Positions 1 to 10,757 of a stretch of 64,000 nt of DNA are shown here, in pieces. Where the stretch lies: contig CP136065.1 of assembly GCA_032622095.1 (NCBI GenBank), forward strand, positions 242,027,530 to 242,091,529, in the 5' to 3' direction. A program made the translations under genes and the position numbers. The DNA is from Siphonodentalium dalli. Its lineage: Eukaryota; Mollusca; Scaphopoda; Gadilida; Siphonodentaliidae. Under the pieces are notes generated by a model. It had not been told where the DNA came from. It saw nothing but the letters and a program-made list of their open reading frames with translations, and did no database searches. Position 1 is the stretch's first letter, and each line of letters opens with the position of its first letter.

Positions 1-32
1 TCACCCTACCGGAGTGTTTCACACCACTTTAA
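1..32 (-). repeat. R1 dispersed repeat, terminal fragment
   Basis: The first 32 bases are the reverse complement of the start of R1 (9747 onward): both carry a 'gtgaaacactccg' core and end at TTAA (29-32 here). Only the terminus is inside the window, so the rest of the copy lies to the left. Confidence 0.6.
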
Positions 33-879
33 CACACGTGTCAGGTTGTGTTTATTACATTTCCTAGAATCCGTGCATTACAAATACAAGCTTACAATAT
101 TTATTTCGGCACATCCAGGGCTTATTCTATTATGTGTGATGATGCTTTTATTTTATAGTTCCAGTTTCATGGTTGAGGCGAACGTCATTTGACGTCAACG
201 GGGTGCGTATCCAACGTACGTTTCATATGTATTTGTAAATATGGGAAAGCAATAACACTGTACTTCTAGGAGCAAGCGTGTAACAAATGGCATGTCTCTA
301 TACGAATATCGAAAGTTTAACCCTTTCCTTATACTGATAACTGATTGACGACTATTTCCCTAAGGCAATATTCGGACAATAAGTTCACCACGACCAAGTT
401 TGTCAATTCAATTTATTCGTATTCTGATCATCAAAATAGATATAACAGAAACATACATTGTAATTATTGCAGATATCGATGCAAGTATATATATATTTTT
501 GCATGGATGCACATTTGGATATAATATATTTGTGTATAGCAATAGTGTCTTGATCTGTATATAATTATATTAATATTTATCTGATTTATAGGGTTATTGT
601 TATTGAGTTCGGCGTTATTGGTTACGTGTTCGGTCAATGGATATTGATTTTGATTGGTTTGTGTGATTAAGCCTCAAGAGGAATCAGATTGTAGTACTTG
701 TAGCGCTTATCAAATAAGCGCATCAATAGCCATAACATATTATATTGGTGTTGGGGTCCTTCTTTATAAAGTTTTGGTACATGTGTAAGCATTATGTATA
801 TCATATCGGTATATTTTGAAGGGGGTTTACTTGTTTGTCCGAAAATGAAGCCTCAAGTGTTCCGAAATATATCGATGAC
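33..879. other. AT-rich intergenic DNA, nothing recognised
   Basis: I see no coding frame with domain character, no RNA gene and no clear repeat in this stretch. Short AT runs occur (for example near 488-560). Confidence 0.4.
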
Positions 880-1066
880 CTTATTGAACTTGTTTGTTGA
901 ACTTATTATGTGAACATTTCCCACCAATGAATATGAATCATTCAGTACTTGTATTATCTTTTCGTCATACTATCGTCTGCTAATTATCCTGAACATCCTA
1001 TAAATGAATAATAGAGCATTCCTGGGATAATCCATTTAGTAAAGAAAGGACTATAACATGTCGATG
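880..1066 (+). repeat. R2 dispersed repeat, copy 1
   Basis: Shares diverged blocks in the same order with 6805-6972 and more loosely with 17005-17150: a TTGTTGAA block, 'tgaacat(t)tcccacc', a tattatct block, 'aaatgaataata' and 'cagtaaagaaa'-type ends. No terminal repeat or coding content was identified. Copies are decayed; the family is unassigned. Confidence 0.5.
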
Positions 1067-1087
1067 TGTTCTCTATATGTCTGAGAG

Positions 1088-1657
1088 TTAAAGGTACGCA
1101 ATCCGATTCGAGGGGTGCCCATATAATCAGATTCCAACAACAATCTGTTTAGAAATGCCGCTTGTTATCAGAATCGATTAATTGCCCAAAAATAATGCTA
1201 ACCACTGTCAAATATAGTATAACATTGCCCGAAACGTGTTATTTGTCAACATGTTGTTCGACGAAATTTGGCCTTATTATCAACAGGAGGCCTCTTGATT
1301 TTAGAGTTATCCATCTTCATCCGCAATTTGGTCCGAGACCGTCGGCTCGTCGACTTTTTACTGGGCCTCTAATAAGTCTAAATGGTGAAAAATAATATAT
1401 TTTAAAAATTGATATCTAATAACACTGAGCTTTGATAGGTGGGTTCTTCGACTCGAATAAAATATTTTGTACCCCGAAATCAAATAAATAGTAACTGAGG
1501 GGGCGCTTAATAAAAAGTAACTGAGGGGGCGCTTAATAAATAGTAACTGAGGGGGCGCTTAATAAATAGTAACTGAGGGGCGCTTAATAAATAGTAACTG
1601 AGGGGGCGCTTAATAAATATTAACCGAGGGGCGCTTAATCGGATTATGCACCTTTAA
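1088..1657 (-). mobile_element. E1 element, copy 1 (TTAA-bounded, short 25-bp array)
   Basis: Bounded by TTAA at 1088-1091 and 1654-1657 with inverted ends of the form AGGTRCRYAATCCGATT just inside. It contains about six units of a 25-26-bp array (about 1485-1640; AGTAACTGAGGGGGCGCTTA type). Its body matches, inverted, the second copy at 36556-37709 and part of 59690-60088. It is non-coding: the 77-codon frame at 1162 lies in sequence shared with the other copies but lacks any recognisable domain. TTAA flanks suggest TTAA-specific transposition (piggyBac-like) as inference. Confidence 0.7.
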
Positions 1658-1881
1658 ATGTTTTGTGCAATAACATAGATAATTGACAAAATAGTCAGAC
1701 CACTCATTTGAACCTCCAATGAGTAGTAATAAGACAGGGCATTACATACACGAAATACCCATCAACATCTTTTATATTCTCTTAAATAAAAAAATTGAGA
1801 AACGTGGCAGTAATTTATTTCCATATGTTTTCAGACAGAAGTGAGAAAAACGCTCTTTAATTGTACTAACTAATATATTGA
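1658..1881. other. Short intergenic gap
   Basis: Contains an 'aaaaacgctctttaat' motif at about 1846-1861. Related 'aaagaacgctcttta' motifs recur at 2283, 8693, 21610 and 21655 and, reversed, at 31249. MITE-1 copy A appears to have inserted beside it. Nothing else recognised. Confidence 0.4.
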
Positions 1882-2281
1882 TTAACCCTTTACAAAACAA
1901 ACCGGCCAAAACCGGCCAAATAAAGCTTCAACAGCCTAAAATATCTTCGGTCTGTCTCAATAAAACCATACAAATATGGATATCATTGGAACCGGCTCCT
2001 TGACCATATTGTGATAGTTACAGTTATACCCTGTGCCAATGCATTCTCTTATATATGCGAGTCGACCATAGGTCGCCTCGCATATATAAGAGAATGCATT
2101 GGCCTAAAAAAAATCTTTTTTTAACACTTTTTACCATTTTTTCTTACATTCTTTAACAATTTTATAATTTTTAATGTGTTAAGCCAATGCATTCTCTTAT
2201 ATATGCGAGGCGACCTATGGTCGAATCGCATATATAAGAGAATGCATTGGCACAGGGCCCTTCTGTTGGGTAACAGGTTAA
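1882..2281 (+). mobile_element. MITE-1 copy A (TTAA-type, paired PAL69 palindromes)
   Basis: A 400-bp non-coding element flanked by TTAA (1882-1885 and 2278-2281). The left end reads CCCTTTACAAAACAAA and the right end, reversed, CCTGTTACCCAACAG, degenerate forms of CCCTTTACCCAACA. Two 69-nt palindromes (PAL69) lie in opposite orientation at 2035-2103 and 2183-2251. Each has ~33-nt arms beginning GCCAATGCATTCTCTT, a 3-nt ATA/TAT centre and a single arm mismatch that gives orientation. The spacer carries an 'attctttaacaattttataa' stretch. TTAA duplication and a CCC start fit piggyBac-like MITEs. The frame at 2176-2634 running out of it is incidental. Confidence 0.85.
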
Positions 2282-2692
2282 CAAAGAACGCTCTTTATTG
2301 TTTCTCACTTTTTATATTTTGCAGATTTACCCGAAAGCTTGGATATATAATATTACTGCACAGGTCTAACACATCAACTAATACTGCGAATCAAGACATC
2401 TTCATTTCATTACAAAAGTCTGAGGAGGTAACCAATATATTTAAATATCGATCGATCGCGGAACCATACAATTCAACATTATTTATTTATTATACTATAC
2501 GTACATTGCGATGTGACTTTATGTGCCAAATTGAGAATAAAATATCGTTTACACTAAATAACAAGAGGCGATGCAACAATAATACCGAAGATAGTCATAT
2601 TTGTGGCCGACCCTTCACTTCATTCGCCTCATAGTTTACATTTTTCCTATGTAAAACAATCTCGTATGCATAAGAGAATTGATCATTGTAAA
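2282..2692. other. Intergenic, nothing recognised
   Basis: Begins with an 'acaaagaacgctctttatt' motif. An open frame continues through here by chance from MITE-1 (stop near 2634) without domain features. Confidence 0.4.
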
Positions 2693-3159
2693 TATATGTG
2701 ACCCGCCATATCAAATCCAGTCTTAAGTCGGGATTTTTTTACCCTGTGCCAATGCATTCTCTTATATATGCGAGTCGACCACAGGTCGCCTCACATATAT
2801 AAGAGAATGCATTGGCCTAACAATTTTTTACAATTTTAATATTTTTTTCTTGTATTCTTTAACAATTTTATAATTTCACCCATACAGAGCCCCAGACAAA
2901 CATGAGCAGACGACACTATTCTATATGCTTCTATATATGTGTGGGGCTTCCTGCATGGTAATGGATGTTTTTTATTTTATGTCCTAAAAATTGTAAGAAA
3001 CATTTATTTAAAAAAAAATGATAAAACATTGTTAGGCCAATGCATTCTCTTATATATGCGAGGCGACCTATGGTCGACTCGCATATATAAGATAATGCAT
3101 TGGCACAGGGTAAAAAAATCCCGACTTACGACTGGATTTGATATGGCGGGTCACATATG
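2693..3159. mobile_element. MITE-2 copy 1 (PAL69 core, different termini)
   Basis: Long inverted ends starting TATGTGACCCGCCATAT run through 'ccagtcttaagtcgggat' into PAL69 at 2748-2816 on the left, and mirror-image from PAL69 at 3036-3104 on the right, giving about 125 bp of near-perfect inversion per side. The interior holds an 'agccccagacaaacatgag' block and its partner 'tgtgtggggctt', which can also pair. The core from CCCTGTGCC to GGCACAGGG matches MITE-1, but the outer sequence does not. No ORF of its own. Confidence 0.75.
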
Positions 3160-4270
3160 TTCACATATGTTTTTCTCTCACCAAACTTTAATTAATCAGT
3201 TCATTAATCTTCTCATTATGCTCTGTTTTCTTCCTCTTATATACTTAATCTTGCCTTCCACTTCTCACTGACCACTATATGTATACTTTTATTTTCTTAG
3301 GAGATAGCTGTATAAGTATATAGCTTGTTGCCAAATCATCTACCCCCTTCAACCCTTTATATACATACTTGTGTCATGCTTACTAATTATTTTATATTCG
3401 GTAAGAAATAGTTATTGTTAAAACCAACAGTTGCCAAAATTATCAAATTTCATATCAGATAACAAAACGTGAGTTCCAAATCTCTGTTGTCATAATTCGT
3501 GCTAAGCTCGACCACCTGTTCGTGACGGGTATTAGATTTTTGCTCTATATCCCCCACATACTTTTATAAATAGAAGTCAGAGATAGGCTGTCGGTTATAT
3601 GGTGAATTCTTCAGATTACAAACCAGCTTCTTAAGAACGCGATCTGTCAGCGCCTGTCTAGATTACAGTATCGCCCTGTTTCATTTCTAAATTTTAGGAT
3701 TGGGTTATGTTTGTTTCGAGTTATATGCACTCTTATCGGCGCATCTGATGCCTATGTTTTCCCGTCCAACCAATCACGAATAATCTCACACTGATCTTCT
3801 CTGAGGCCAATTATGTTATATGTTTCGTTGGAAGGCTGTTGCATGAACAACAGCGTTATACTAACTTGAGGGACACCATAAGCGTGCGGAATGCCTTGTG
3901 CATCCCGGCCAAATATCAAGCAAAAACGCTTCAAAGTTGTGCTACAGTTTGATATTTCAGAAGAACCATCGACAACAGCGCAAGTCGTAAAACCTGATTT
4001 AAATATAGACAAGACTGCGTTCATCTGTCAAAGGTTTTGGCAAATTGAAAAATATTCCGTTTCCCGGTGTGTGTGTGAGGGTGTGTATGTGTGTGTGTGT
4101 GTGTATATAATATTTTTGTTTCGTCTCAAATGGCACAGGGCCACACCCAATCTGACACCCCCATGTATATTTACTAATGCGTGTGCATAAGCCAAAATTA
4201 TGAAACATGTTTGGTGACTGCAAATTAAGAACATAATTTGGCCCAGAGCCCTACATAACTTGGGGCAATG
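3160..4270. other. Intergenic with an unrecognised 90-codon frame
   Basis: The minus-strand frame 4024-3752 (90 codons) has a coding-like amino-acid mix but no domain I recognise, and an overlapping 99-codon frame exists on the other strand. No splice context was established, so no gene is called. The remainder shows nothing beyond the TG microsatellite at 4067. Confidence 0.3.
4067..4108 (+). repeat. (TG)n microsatellite
   Basis: An imperfect TG dinucleotide run, interrupted by AGGG and TATG, ending in TATATAA. Confidence 0.9.
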
Positions 4271-4683
4271 AAATGGAGAGGCAGGTGCTAGCTCGTTTTA
4301 GGGCTAGTTCACACAGCTTGGAAATCGAGAAGGGTAGATTGATGCATTGATTTAGGCATTGGTGCAGATAAAAGATTATGCGAATTATGTAAACTAGAAG
4401 TTGGAGACGAGCAACACTTCATGGTGAAATGTCCAAAGCTGGAGAATGTGCGCAAGCCTCTTTTGAATCAAATAATAAATAAATATCCCAATATCAAGGT
4501 ATTAGATGATAGCAATAAGTTCATATGATTCATGAGCTCCGAGGACACCTCCGTAATGAAATGGCTAGTCCACTTACTGATATCGCTATTTTCTGCTAGG
4601 TCCCTAATTCTGACTGACAATCCAGCAAGCAAAGTAAAAACCATTACCTTGGCATACACACGCTGCAAACCTTCATTATTTTA
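4271..4683 (+). pseudogene. LINE C-terminal zinc-knuckle region, broken
   Basis: Translated relic of the C-terminus of a non-LTR retrotransposon polyprotein. One frame (from 4271) reads LARFRASSHSLEIEKGR, the conserved block preceding the knuckle. After a frameshift near 4340-4360 another frame reads RLCELCKLEVGDEQHF then MVKCP, a C-x2-C...H-x4-C knuckle at about 4376-4430. A single in-frame TGA follows (about 4526) before the frame resumes to a TAA near 4683. In intact elements this domain lies after the reverse transcriptase and binds nucleic acid. It is 5'-truncated, frameshifted and dead. Confidence 0.75.
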
Positions 4684-4740
4684 TTAATTGTTTCCTTATA
4701 AATATACATTTTATTAATTGTTTCCTTATAAATATACATG
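4681..4740 (+). repeat. 30-bp direct duplication
   Basis: Two adjacent 30-bp copies (4681-4710, 4711-4740), identical except at the last base, at the junction between the two LINE relics. The second copy supplies the ATG at 4738. Confidence 0.9.
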
Positions 4741-5142
4741 TTAAGACTGTATAAAGACCTCAAAACGGAATATCTCACAGAAACATACGTAAAACTGAAC
4801 ATTAGTAAAGGAGAACGTTCAGTTGTTGCCCGATTTCGGTGCGGTATCCTGCCGCTACGTGTAGAGACCGGTCGATGGCGAAATGAAGACTTGGTCGACC
4901 GAATATGTGTGTTCTGCCAATCAAAGTCTGTGGAAGACGAGCTCCATTTTTCTCTTCACTGCAACGCATATGATAATTTACGGACGGATTTTTTTCGTAG
5001 TGCCAATTTCCACATCAATCGTGTGAATTCTCTGACTTATATGGCCAAACATTTATTCGATAACTTTCCGCGACAAACTGCTAAATTCCTGTACCGTGCA
5101 TTTGGAGAAAGACAGACATTACTAACGACGCCGCGAAATTAA
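4738..5142 (+). pseudogene. LINE polyprotein C-terminus, 5'-truncated but open
   Basis: A 134-codon open frame. Residues 32-48 give the conserved block ARFRCGILPLRVETGRW, and residues 57-75 the knuckle C57-x2-C60...H70-x4-C75 followed by a Y..LR motif. This is the C-terminal end of a non-LTR retrotransposon ORF2; endonuclease and RT are absent, so it is a truncated insertion and not a gene. It belongs to a different subfamily from the relic just upstream, and both point the same way. An AT-rich 3' UTR follows. Confidence 0.8.
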
Positions 5143-5505
5143 TTAATTAATAATTATATTTATTTTGAAATAGAGTGACTTATAGGCCCTATGGGCCGGG
5201 TGTAATTGTCGATTATTGTTGTGTGTGTATACGCATTTATATATGTAACACAATGTCACTATAATAAACAAATATTCAATTCATATACATGTTATTATAC
5301 CCTACATTGTTCCGTATTACACTGAAATTGTGATGTCTAGGTCCCATTTTATTGTTGTTTCCAATTGTACAAGTCGTACTTAACTCTCAATCATCGAAAT
5401 CATAACTGTTTTTTATTTGATATACTGTGTATATCACCCTAATTCACTGCCTGTAAAGGCCCTATGATTGGCAAATAAAGTTATTCTATTCTATTCTTTT
5501 CTATC
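5143..5505 (+). repeat. LINE 3' UTR and (TTCTA)n tail
   Basis: Downstream of the stop are AATAAA motifs at about 5268 and 5477 and a short (TTCTA)n tail at about 5484-5504. This matches LINE clades that end in short tandem repeats instead of poly(A). The last ~145 bp, containing CACCCTAATTCACTGCCTGT, recur at 5635-5766. Confidence 0.7.
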
Positions 5506-5634
5506 TAACATTCTATATAATTATGTCCAAACCTTCAAATACGGTGTCTAGACTTCTGTAATGCCACCATTGTTACCTGACAATATACCACTACCCACCA
5601 TCTACCATTCAGTCATGTTACAGACAAAGGATTA
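5506..5634. other. Spacer between the two LINE tails
   Basis: About 130 bp with no match to the flanking tails. Confidence 0.4.
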
Positions 5635-5766
5635 TTGTACAAGTACTTAATTCTCAATCATCGAAATCGTAACTGTTTTTTATTTGGTATACTATGTATA
5701 TCACCCTAATTCACTGCCTGTGAAGGCGCCTATGATTGGCAAATAAAGTGATTCTATTCTATTCTG
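5635..5766 (+). repeat. Second copy of the LINE 3' tail
   Basis: A near-identical copy of the preceding 3' end including CACCCTAATTCACTGCCTGT, an AATAAA-type signal and a TTCTATTCTATTCT tail. No coding part is attached, so it is a severely 5'-truncated insertion or a duplication of the neighbouring tail. Confidence 0.75.
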
Positions 5767-6804
5767 TGCATCGACGGACGCACCATCCTAATAAATCACT
5801 CAGGCTATAGGAATTATCCCTCGCATGGTTCCTTTTAGTTGACGTTTATTCGTTTTCTGTGGAGGGTGGCTTCATTAAGAAGATATCTTATTTCGGCCTG
5901 TGTTGACTGGACAAAATATATAGCGTGTGAATACCCTTCATCCCAATGTTGTTCCTCACTATCAAAAATATCACTCACAGTTTTCAATAGTTTTATTGCC
6001 TTCGTCAAGAAAGTATATGACATACAAGACAAAATACAAAATACAAAATCAAAATACAATATACATCACGCAGGGATGGACATATTTTACACTCCAGGTA
6101 TCCCACCTTGGTGTGAGGTGAAACAAACAATCTTAGAGTGACTTCGAGATCGGCTGCAGCTTCGGTCACAGATTATATCGGAAATAAGTCGAACGACTAT
6201 GACCGCGGCTGCATCCGCAACGAATGCCACTTTCAGTATCCCATACAAACAACATGAATTTCCTGTAATTTAATCATCGAATTTGAGGGTCTGGTATCAT
6301 AAACTATATAGGGTTATCTGTTGATCAGACCAATGCTGTATATTTTATAAATAAACATTATTAGTTTATATTGACCAAGGCGTGTATATACGATCGGTTA
6401 TAATTATATGGCATATGCATATAAAAAAAACATCGACATTCGGAATTAACTATAAACTCCAACTTTCCAAAAATAGTTTCATAAAATTAGACAGATAAGT
6501 GTTTTCCTAAAACAACCATCGAACCCAAAGATAAAAACCTACACATAACAACTACAGATTAATTTTTTCATTCATTCAATCATTGTCCGCCTTTTTGATT
6601 TATTTATTGGCCGCCATTTTAGATTTGATCGGTAGTACGTGAACTCGCAACCAGGATTTGGTGGAAACGTGACGTCACATATCCTGGTCATGGTAATTTC
6701 GAGGTCCCAAATCCGGCTGTGACTCGAAGTCACTCTTAGATTAACACTTTCGGTACTAACTGTCCCGTATAGGGGATGTTCATTCAGATAAGTTGAATAC
6801 ATAG
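5767..6804. other. Intergenic, nothing recognised
   Basis: Frames at 5839-6141 (+) and 5835-6059 (-) overlap each other and show no domain. A single AAAATGGCGGC (YY1-like, minus strand) occurs near 6609-6620. 'caaaatac'-type short repeats occur at 6028-6058. Confidence 0.35.
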
Positions 6805-6972
6805 CCGTTTGTTGAAATTATTATCTGAACATTGCCCACCAATGTGCAGGAATACTTCTGTATTATCTGGCGTCTACTTATATTTCCTGAACATCCCTCT
6901 AAATGAATAATAGACCATTCCGATGCATATTTTTTGCATTCAGTAAAGAAACTATAACGAATGGAATGTGGT
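6805..6972 (+). repeat. R2 dispersed repeat, copy 2
   Basis: Parallels 880-1066 block by block (TTGTTGAA, TGAACATTGCCCACCAATG, CCTGAACATCC, AAATGAATAATAGA, CAGTAAAGAAA). Decayed and non-coding. Confidence 0.6.
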
Positions 6973-7278
6973 GTCCATGACTCGGTGACTATTTCATGCA
7001 TTCATGGCAATCCGATCCATATGCATTTGTTATGTAATTAACGATGACTCCTGTCTTGGTTCCATGTGTTTCCGATGAGTTCGCAGCCCTCAATCATTAA
7101 CACGTCATTCGCCTATATATATATATATATATATCATGTCAGTGTGAACAGTACGTAAAGAGTGTACGATAAGCAAAACACTCAACACCGGGAGACCGAC
7201 AAAACGCACCGTGGATAATCAGTATTCACTGTGACGTTTTCGCGGTTATCCATGATGAACTTGCGTGTAGCGGATTGA
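6973..7278. other. Intergenic with a (TA)n run
   Basis: A (TA)n run occurs at about 7112-7133. Nothing else recognised. Confidence 0.4.
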
Positions 7279-7660
7279 TATGTGAGCCGCCATATCAAAT
7301 CCAGTCGTAAGTCGGGATTTTGTTTTACCCTGTGCCAATGCATTCTCTTATATATGCGAGTCGACCATAGGTCGCCTCGCATATATAAGAGAATGCATTG
7401 GCCTAACAATTTTTTTTCATTTTTTTAAAAATAAATCTTTCTTACAATTTTTATGACATAAAATAAAAAAACATCCATTACCCTGCAGGGAGCCCCACAC
7501 ATATATAGAAGCATATATAAAAGTGTTGTCTGCTCATGTTTGTCTGGGGCTCTGTATGGGTGAAATTATAAAATTGTTAAAGAATACAAGAAAAAATTAT
7601 TAAAATTGTAAAAAATTGTTAGGCCAATGCATTCTCTTATATATGCGAGGCGACCTATGG
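7279..7660. mobile_element. MITE-2 copy 2, right end missing
   Basis: The left terminus (TATGTGAGCCGCCATATC) leads through 'ccagtcgtaagtcgggat' to PAL69 at 7334-7402. The interior agrees with copy 1 inverted (agccccaca...ggggctct pair). The second PAL69 starts at 7623 and stops in its centre at 7660, where unrelated sequence begins. The terminal half-palindrome and right end are lost, so this copy is truncated. Confidence 0.75.
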
Positions 7661-8165
7661 CATTTCGAAGGTTAATGGAGCTTCCCACAGAGGCCACACT
7701 TACAGCGGTGCGTAGTACCGCCCACTGGCAATAAGCCACGCTTGCCCTTATGTTATAACTAGTCTCCTCAGTGCGCATTGCTTACATTACATTTTTGAAC
7801 GTTTTTTATGAACTCCTTGCACAATTTAACATTAAAATTTAAATTAAATTTGTTTAATTCCACAATTTTTTTTTTTTTAAATGTTTTAGATTTAACTACT
7901 TGTTCAATTTAACCATTAAATTTTTAAGTTTAAATTTTTTTTTTCTAAATAAAAATTTAATTTAATTATGGTATTTTTTTTACACTGAACTGCTGATTCA
8001 ATTTAAATTCAAATTTTTAACTTTTATCTTTTAATTTTAAGTTAAATTTAAAAAAATAAAATTTAATTTAAATATTGTATGTTTTTAGATTGAACTGATG
8101 ACTAAATTTAGCATTTAACAAAAAAAATAAAATAAAATTTAATTTAAACGAAAACATTAAAATTA
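7661..8165. other. Intergenic, then an A/T-only low-complexity tract
   Basis: From about 7795 to 8165 the sequence is a mosaic of AAATTTAA/TTTAAATT words with long T and A runs, low-complexity DNA with many small palindromes. The first ~130 bp are ordinary unique-looking sequence. Confidence 0.5.
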
Positions 8166-9184
8166 AGCAAATAAACGCCGTTATAACATACGCCAGGAAA
8201 CCCAGAGTCACCACACCATTCTTTTAGCATTTAATTGTGAAAAATATGACAAGTGTCATGCAAAATATGTGTTATAACCATGGATAAATTTCCAACACCA
8301 TGACGCATATAGAAATTTCAGTACATCATGATTTGACAACAAAAATGTTGTTTGAATACAGCCAATTTAACACTGAATGTATGCATGGATATCCAAATTA
8401 GGGTGAAAAAAGATGGCATCAGAATTTGTATGCAGCCAAAGTTCGACTCAGTCACTAATTGGTTGAAAATATCTGCAAATAATTATTTGATTGACAGATG
8501 TGAAAAGGTCCATTGCTGCACTTTCAGGGTTCAAATATGGAACAATAAAGATCGTTCCTTGTTAATAATTTATTGCTATGGTACAGAGTATCGCTTTCGT
8601 CACATCCTGGAAATGAAATTGGTCGAAGGGGGGGGGGGGTACACCATATACATCTCCCCACACAAACGTTCACTATATCGAGATAAACGTAACAAAGAAC
8701 GCTCTTTGTTCTTGCTCGTTTTTATACGCCAGTTAAAAAAAATTCGGCCGTACTGTGTAATGTATTATGCGTTGCATAACCTATTGTAAATTATCTCTAC
8801 ATGTGATTTCCCCCTATGACGTCACTCAATTGCCTCCCCGATGACCACGCAAAACATCACCCATTTACCGATTGTTATGAACAAATCTGGCAATGGTCCT
8901 GGTTGGTACCCATCAACTTAAATAATATCTGTAACATACCCTTGATAATTATGTTCACAAGCCATGATTGTCTGTGCACTCACATGGAGACGACCGCCCA
9001 GATATAAGCCATCTTCAAACATTCACTATAGAGATACATATGGCAACGGGGATGACAGGAAGATAGCCTGGAAGGGCTATATCACCCCGTGCAATATACA
9101 CAAGATTCGTATTTATTGTTCATATATGTTTGTGATATTCATGTATTTATATTGTAAATAAACTTTATCCTATCCTATTAGTGT
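8166..9184. other. Intergenic; possible LINE 3' tail at the end
   Basis: A 145-codon frame at 8352-8789 has no domain, includes a G10 run and is judged incidental. Near 9155-9180 there is AATAAA followed by TATCCTATCCTATT, the form of a LINE 3' tail with a short tandem repeat. No LINE coding sequence was identified upstream. An 'acaaagaacgctcttt' motif lies at 8692-8707. Confidence 0.4.
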
Positions 9185-9660
9185 GTCTGTCTGGCCGTCG
9201 TTGTCCAGTTTGGATTATTTTAACTGAACCAAAATTGATATGTGTGTTTCCGAGCTAAAACTTCAGCCAAGTTCAAATATGAGTTCCGTCCAATTATTTT
9301 TAAACGACTTACGACCCTTTTTCGACTTCGAATTTGTCTGATTTAATAACATGTGGATTTCTGATGGATAACTCAAGTTTGAATGTTTCATCGTTTTATA
9401 TGCCCATTTGGGGGAAAAAACTGTAATATTATGTAATCAGTCCATTCGACAGTGTGTCTGTCTGGCCGTCTGGCCGCCCGTTAACAGTTTTGGTTTTCGA
9501 CCGATAACTCCAGTTTTGATTACTTTATCTAAACGAAAGTTCCCAGCTAAGACTACAGGCCAAGTTCAAATATTGGTTCCGTCCAATTATTTATACATGA
9601 GTTATATACGGGCCTTTTTCAAACTAATTTATCTGATTTAAATGCAATTTACAAGTAACT
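9185..9660 (+). repeat. R3: decayed ~150-bp repeat, about three units
   Basis: Diverged units alternate a 'taactc.agttt.gatta.tt' block, a 'ccaagttcaaatat.ggttccgtccaat' block and a 'gacttacgacccttttt' block. The same order recurs at 20360-20464/20861-21290, 23620-23910 and, with a nearer-to-consensus sequence, 53510-54110. It is non-coding; its origin is not known to me. Confidence 0.6.
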
Positions 9661-9746
9661 ATAACGGTCGTATTTAGCCACGCCCCAGCGATGTTCTTAT
9701 TTAATTGTTCTGTCATATTTTCATTCCCGACACGTGATCGATATAT

Positions 9747-10110
9747 TTAAAGTGATGTGAAACACTCCGATAGGGTGATAAAATATTAGTGGAGAATAAT
9801 CTTGTTCAAAGAATTAATTTTTACAAATATATTATATCCAAATTGACCAGATACCATCATTCTTATATATTAATTCAATGCAGTGAAATCGTTTTCGTAA
9901 GTTTATCGCCGATAGATGCGTCCCGAATCGAGTAGTAAATATTATACAATTGAGCATAGTTCAGACGATGTTTTCTATGGAGTGGTACGGTGGATTTGCT
10001 TCAGATTTTCGGCGACGTTAGTAGAATGCTACATTCACACAGTTGACATAGCGCATGAGTACTAACTTATCAGTTTCACGCACCCGAACAAGTACATAAT
10101 ATATATTTAA
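9747..10110 (+). mobile_element. R1 dispersed element, full copy, TTAA at both ends
   Basis: The 364-bp segment begins and ends exactly at TTAA (9747-9750, 10107-10110), with 'atatat' preceding both. Internal landmarks: AAGTGATGTGAAACACTCCG, GTTTATCGCCGATAGATGCG and CGATGTTTTCTATGGAGT. Other copies are 19586-19779 (5'-truncated), 61570-61947 and the window start (reverse). No ORF. TTAA ends suggest a TTAA-targeting DNA element, as inference; no clear inverted termini were found. Confidence 0.65.
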
Positions 10111-10757
10111 ATCATGCATATGTATATAATGGATCGCTTCAAAATCAGTGCACTCCAAGCGTCTGCGATCGCAACTGACTGACTGCATTGCCTGCGATTT
10201 TCAGAACAGGCGTTATTGTTATATATAAAATATTTTTACTTCCAGGTATCTATAATTGGTACATGTAAATATAGAATTTGTGGGGTACTCAGGGGCATAT
10301 GGCAAACTGCCTGACCCCACATCGCGATATCGAAAGGCATATCGTCGCGGCTCACTTGGGCCGATCAGATCTCGGGTAATATCAACGAGCATAAACAATA
10401 GGAAACGAGACTTACCTTTGCTGTAACGAGTTATCTGCAAACGTTGATTCTAACAAAGCTGATGATGTGAGTAGAATACCACAACAAATGGAACCCAGAG
10501 CTTCGTTTCGGTTGTATACATACGGGTTTTTACGAGGCCCGCGCGGTAATTGTTTTCACATATGTAGGGATAAAAATAACATTTAGCATCAAGCTACATT
10601 AACAGGGTATTAGAACTAATATTTATTGCAACGTTGCTTTATCGAACGAAGACATAGATTAGCTAAAACCTTGCTAGTATGAACGTCTTTTAATTAAACA
10701 TAAAAGATCCGGTATGTTTTATATTTTAACATCACCTCGGCAACGCACACCTGCAAG
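10111..10757. other. Intergenic, nothing recognised
   Basis: The minus frame at 10440-10219 (73 codons) contains an AAGGTAAGT splice-donor-like word near its start, but no exon support exists. No repeat was identified. Confidence 0.35.

Noticed and set aside
2176..2634. 152-codon frame
   Set aside because: Begins in the MITE-1 PAL69 palindrome and continues by chance into unique DNA; similar palindrome-derived peptides start other frames (2939, 7182-7409, 18238, 47798).
3752..4024. 90-codon minus-strand frame as a host exon
   Set aside because: Composition is plausible, but there is no recognisable domain, the opposite strand is also open and no splice sites were supported.
8352..8789. 145-codon frame as a possible gene
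   Set aside because: AT-driven composition, contains a G10 tract encoding GGGG, no domain, and no start or splice context.
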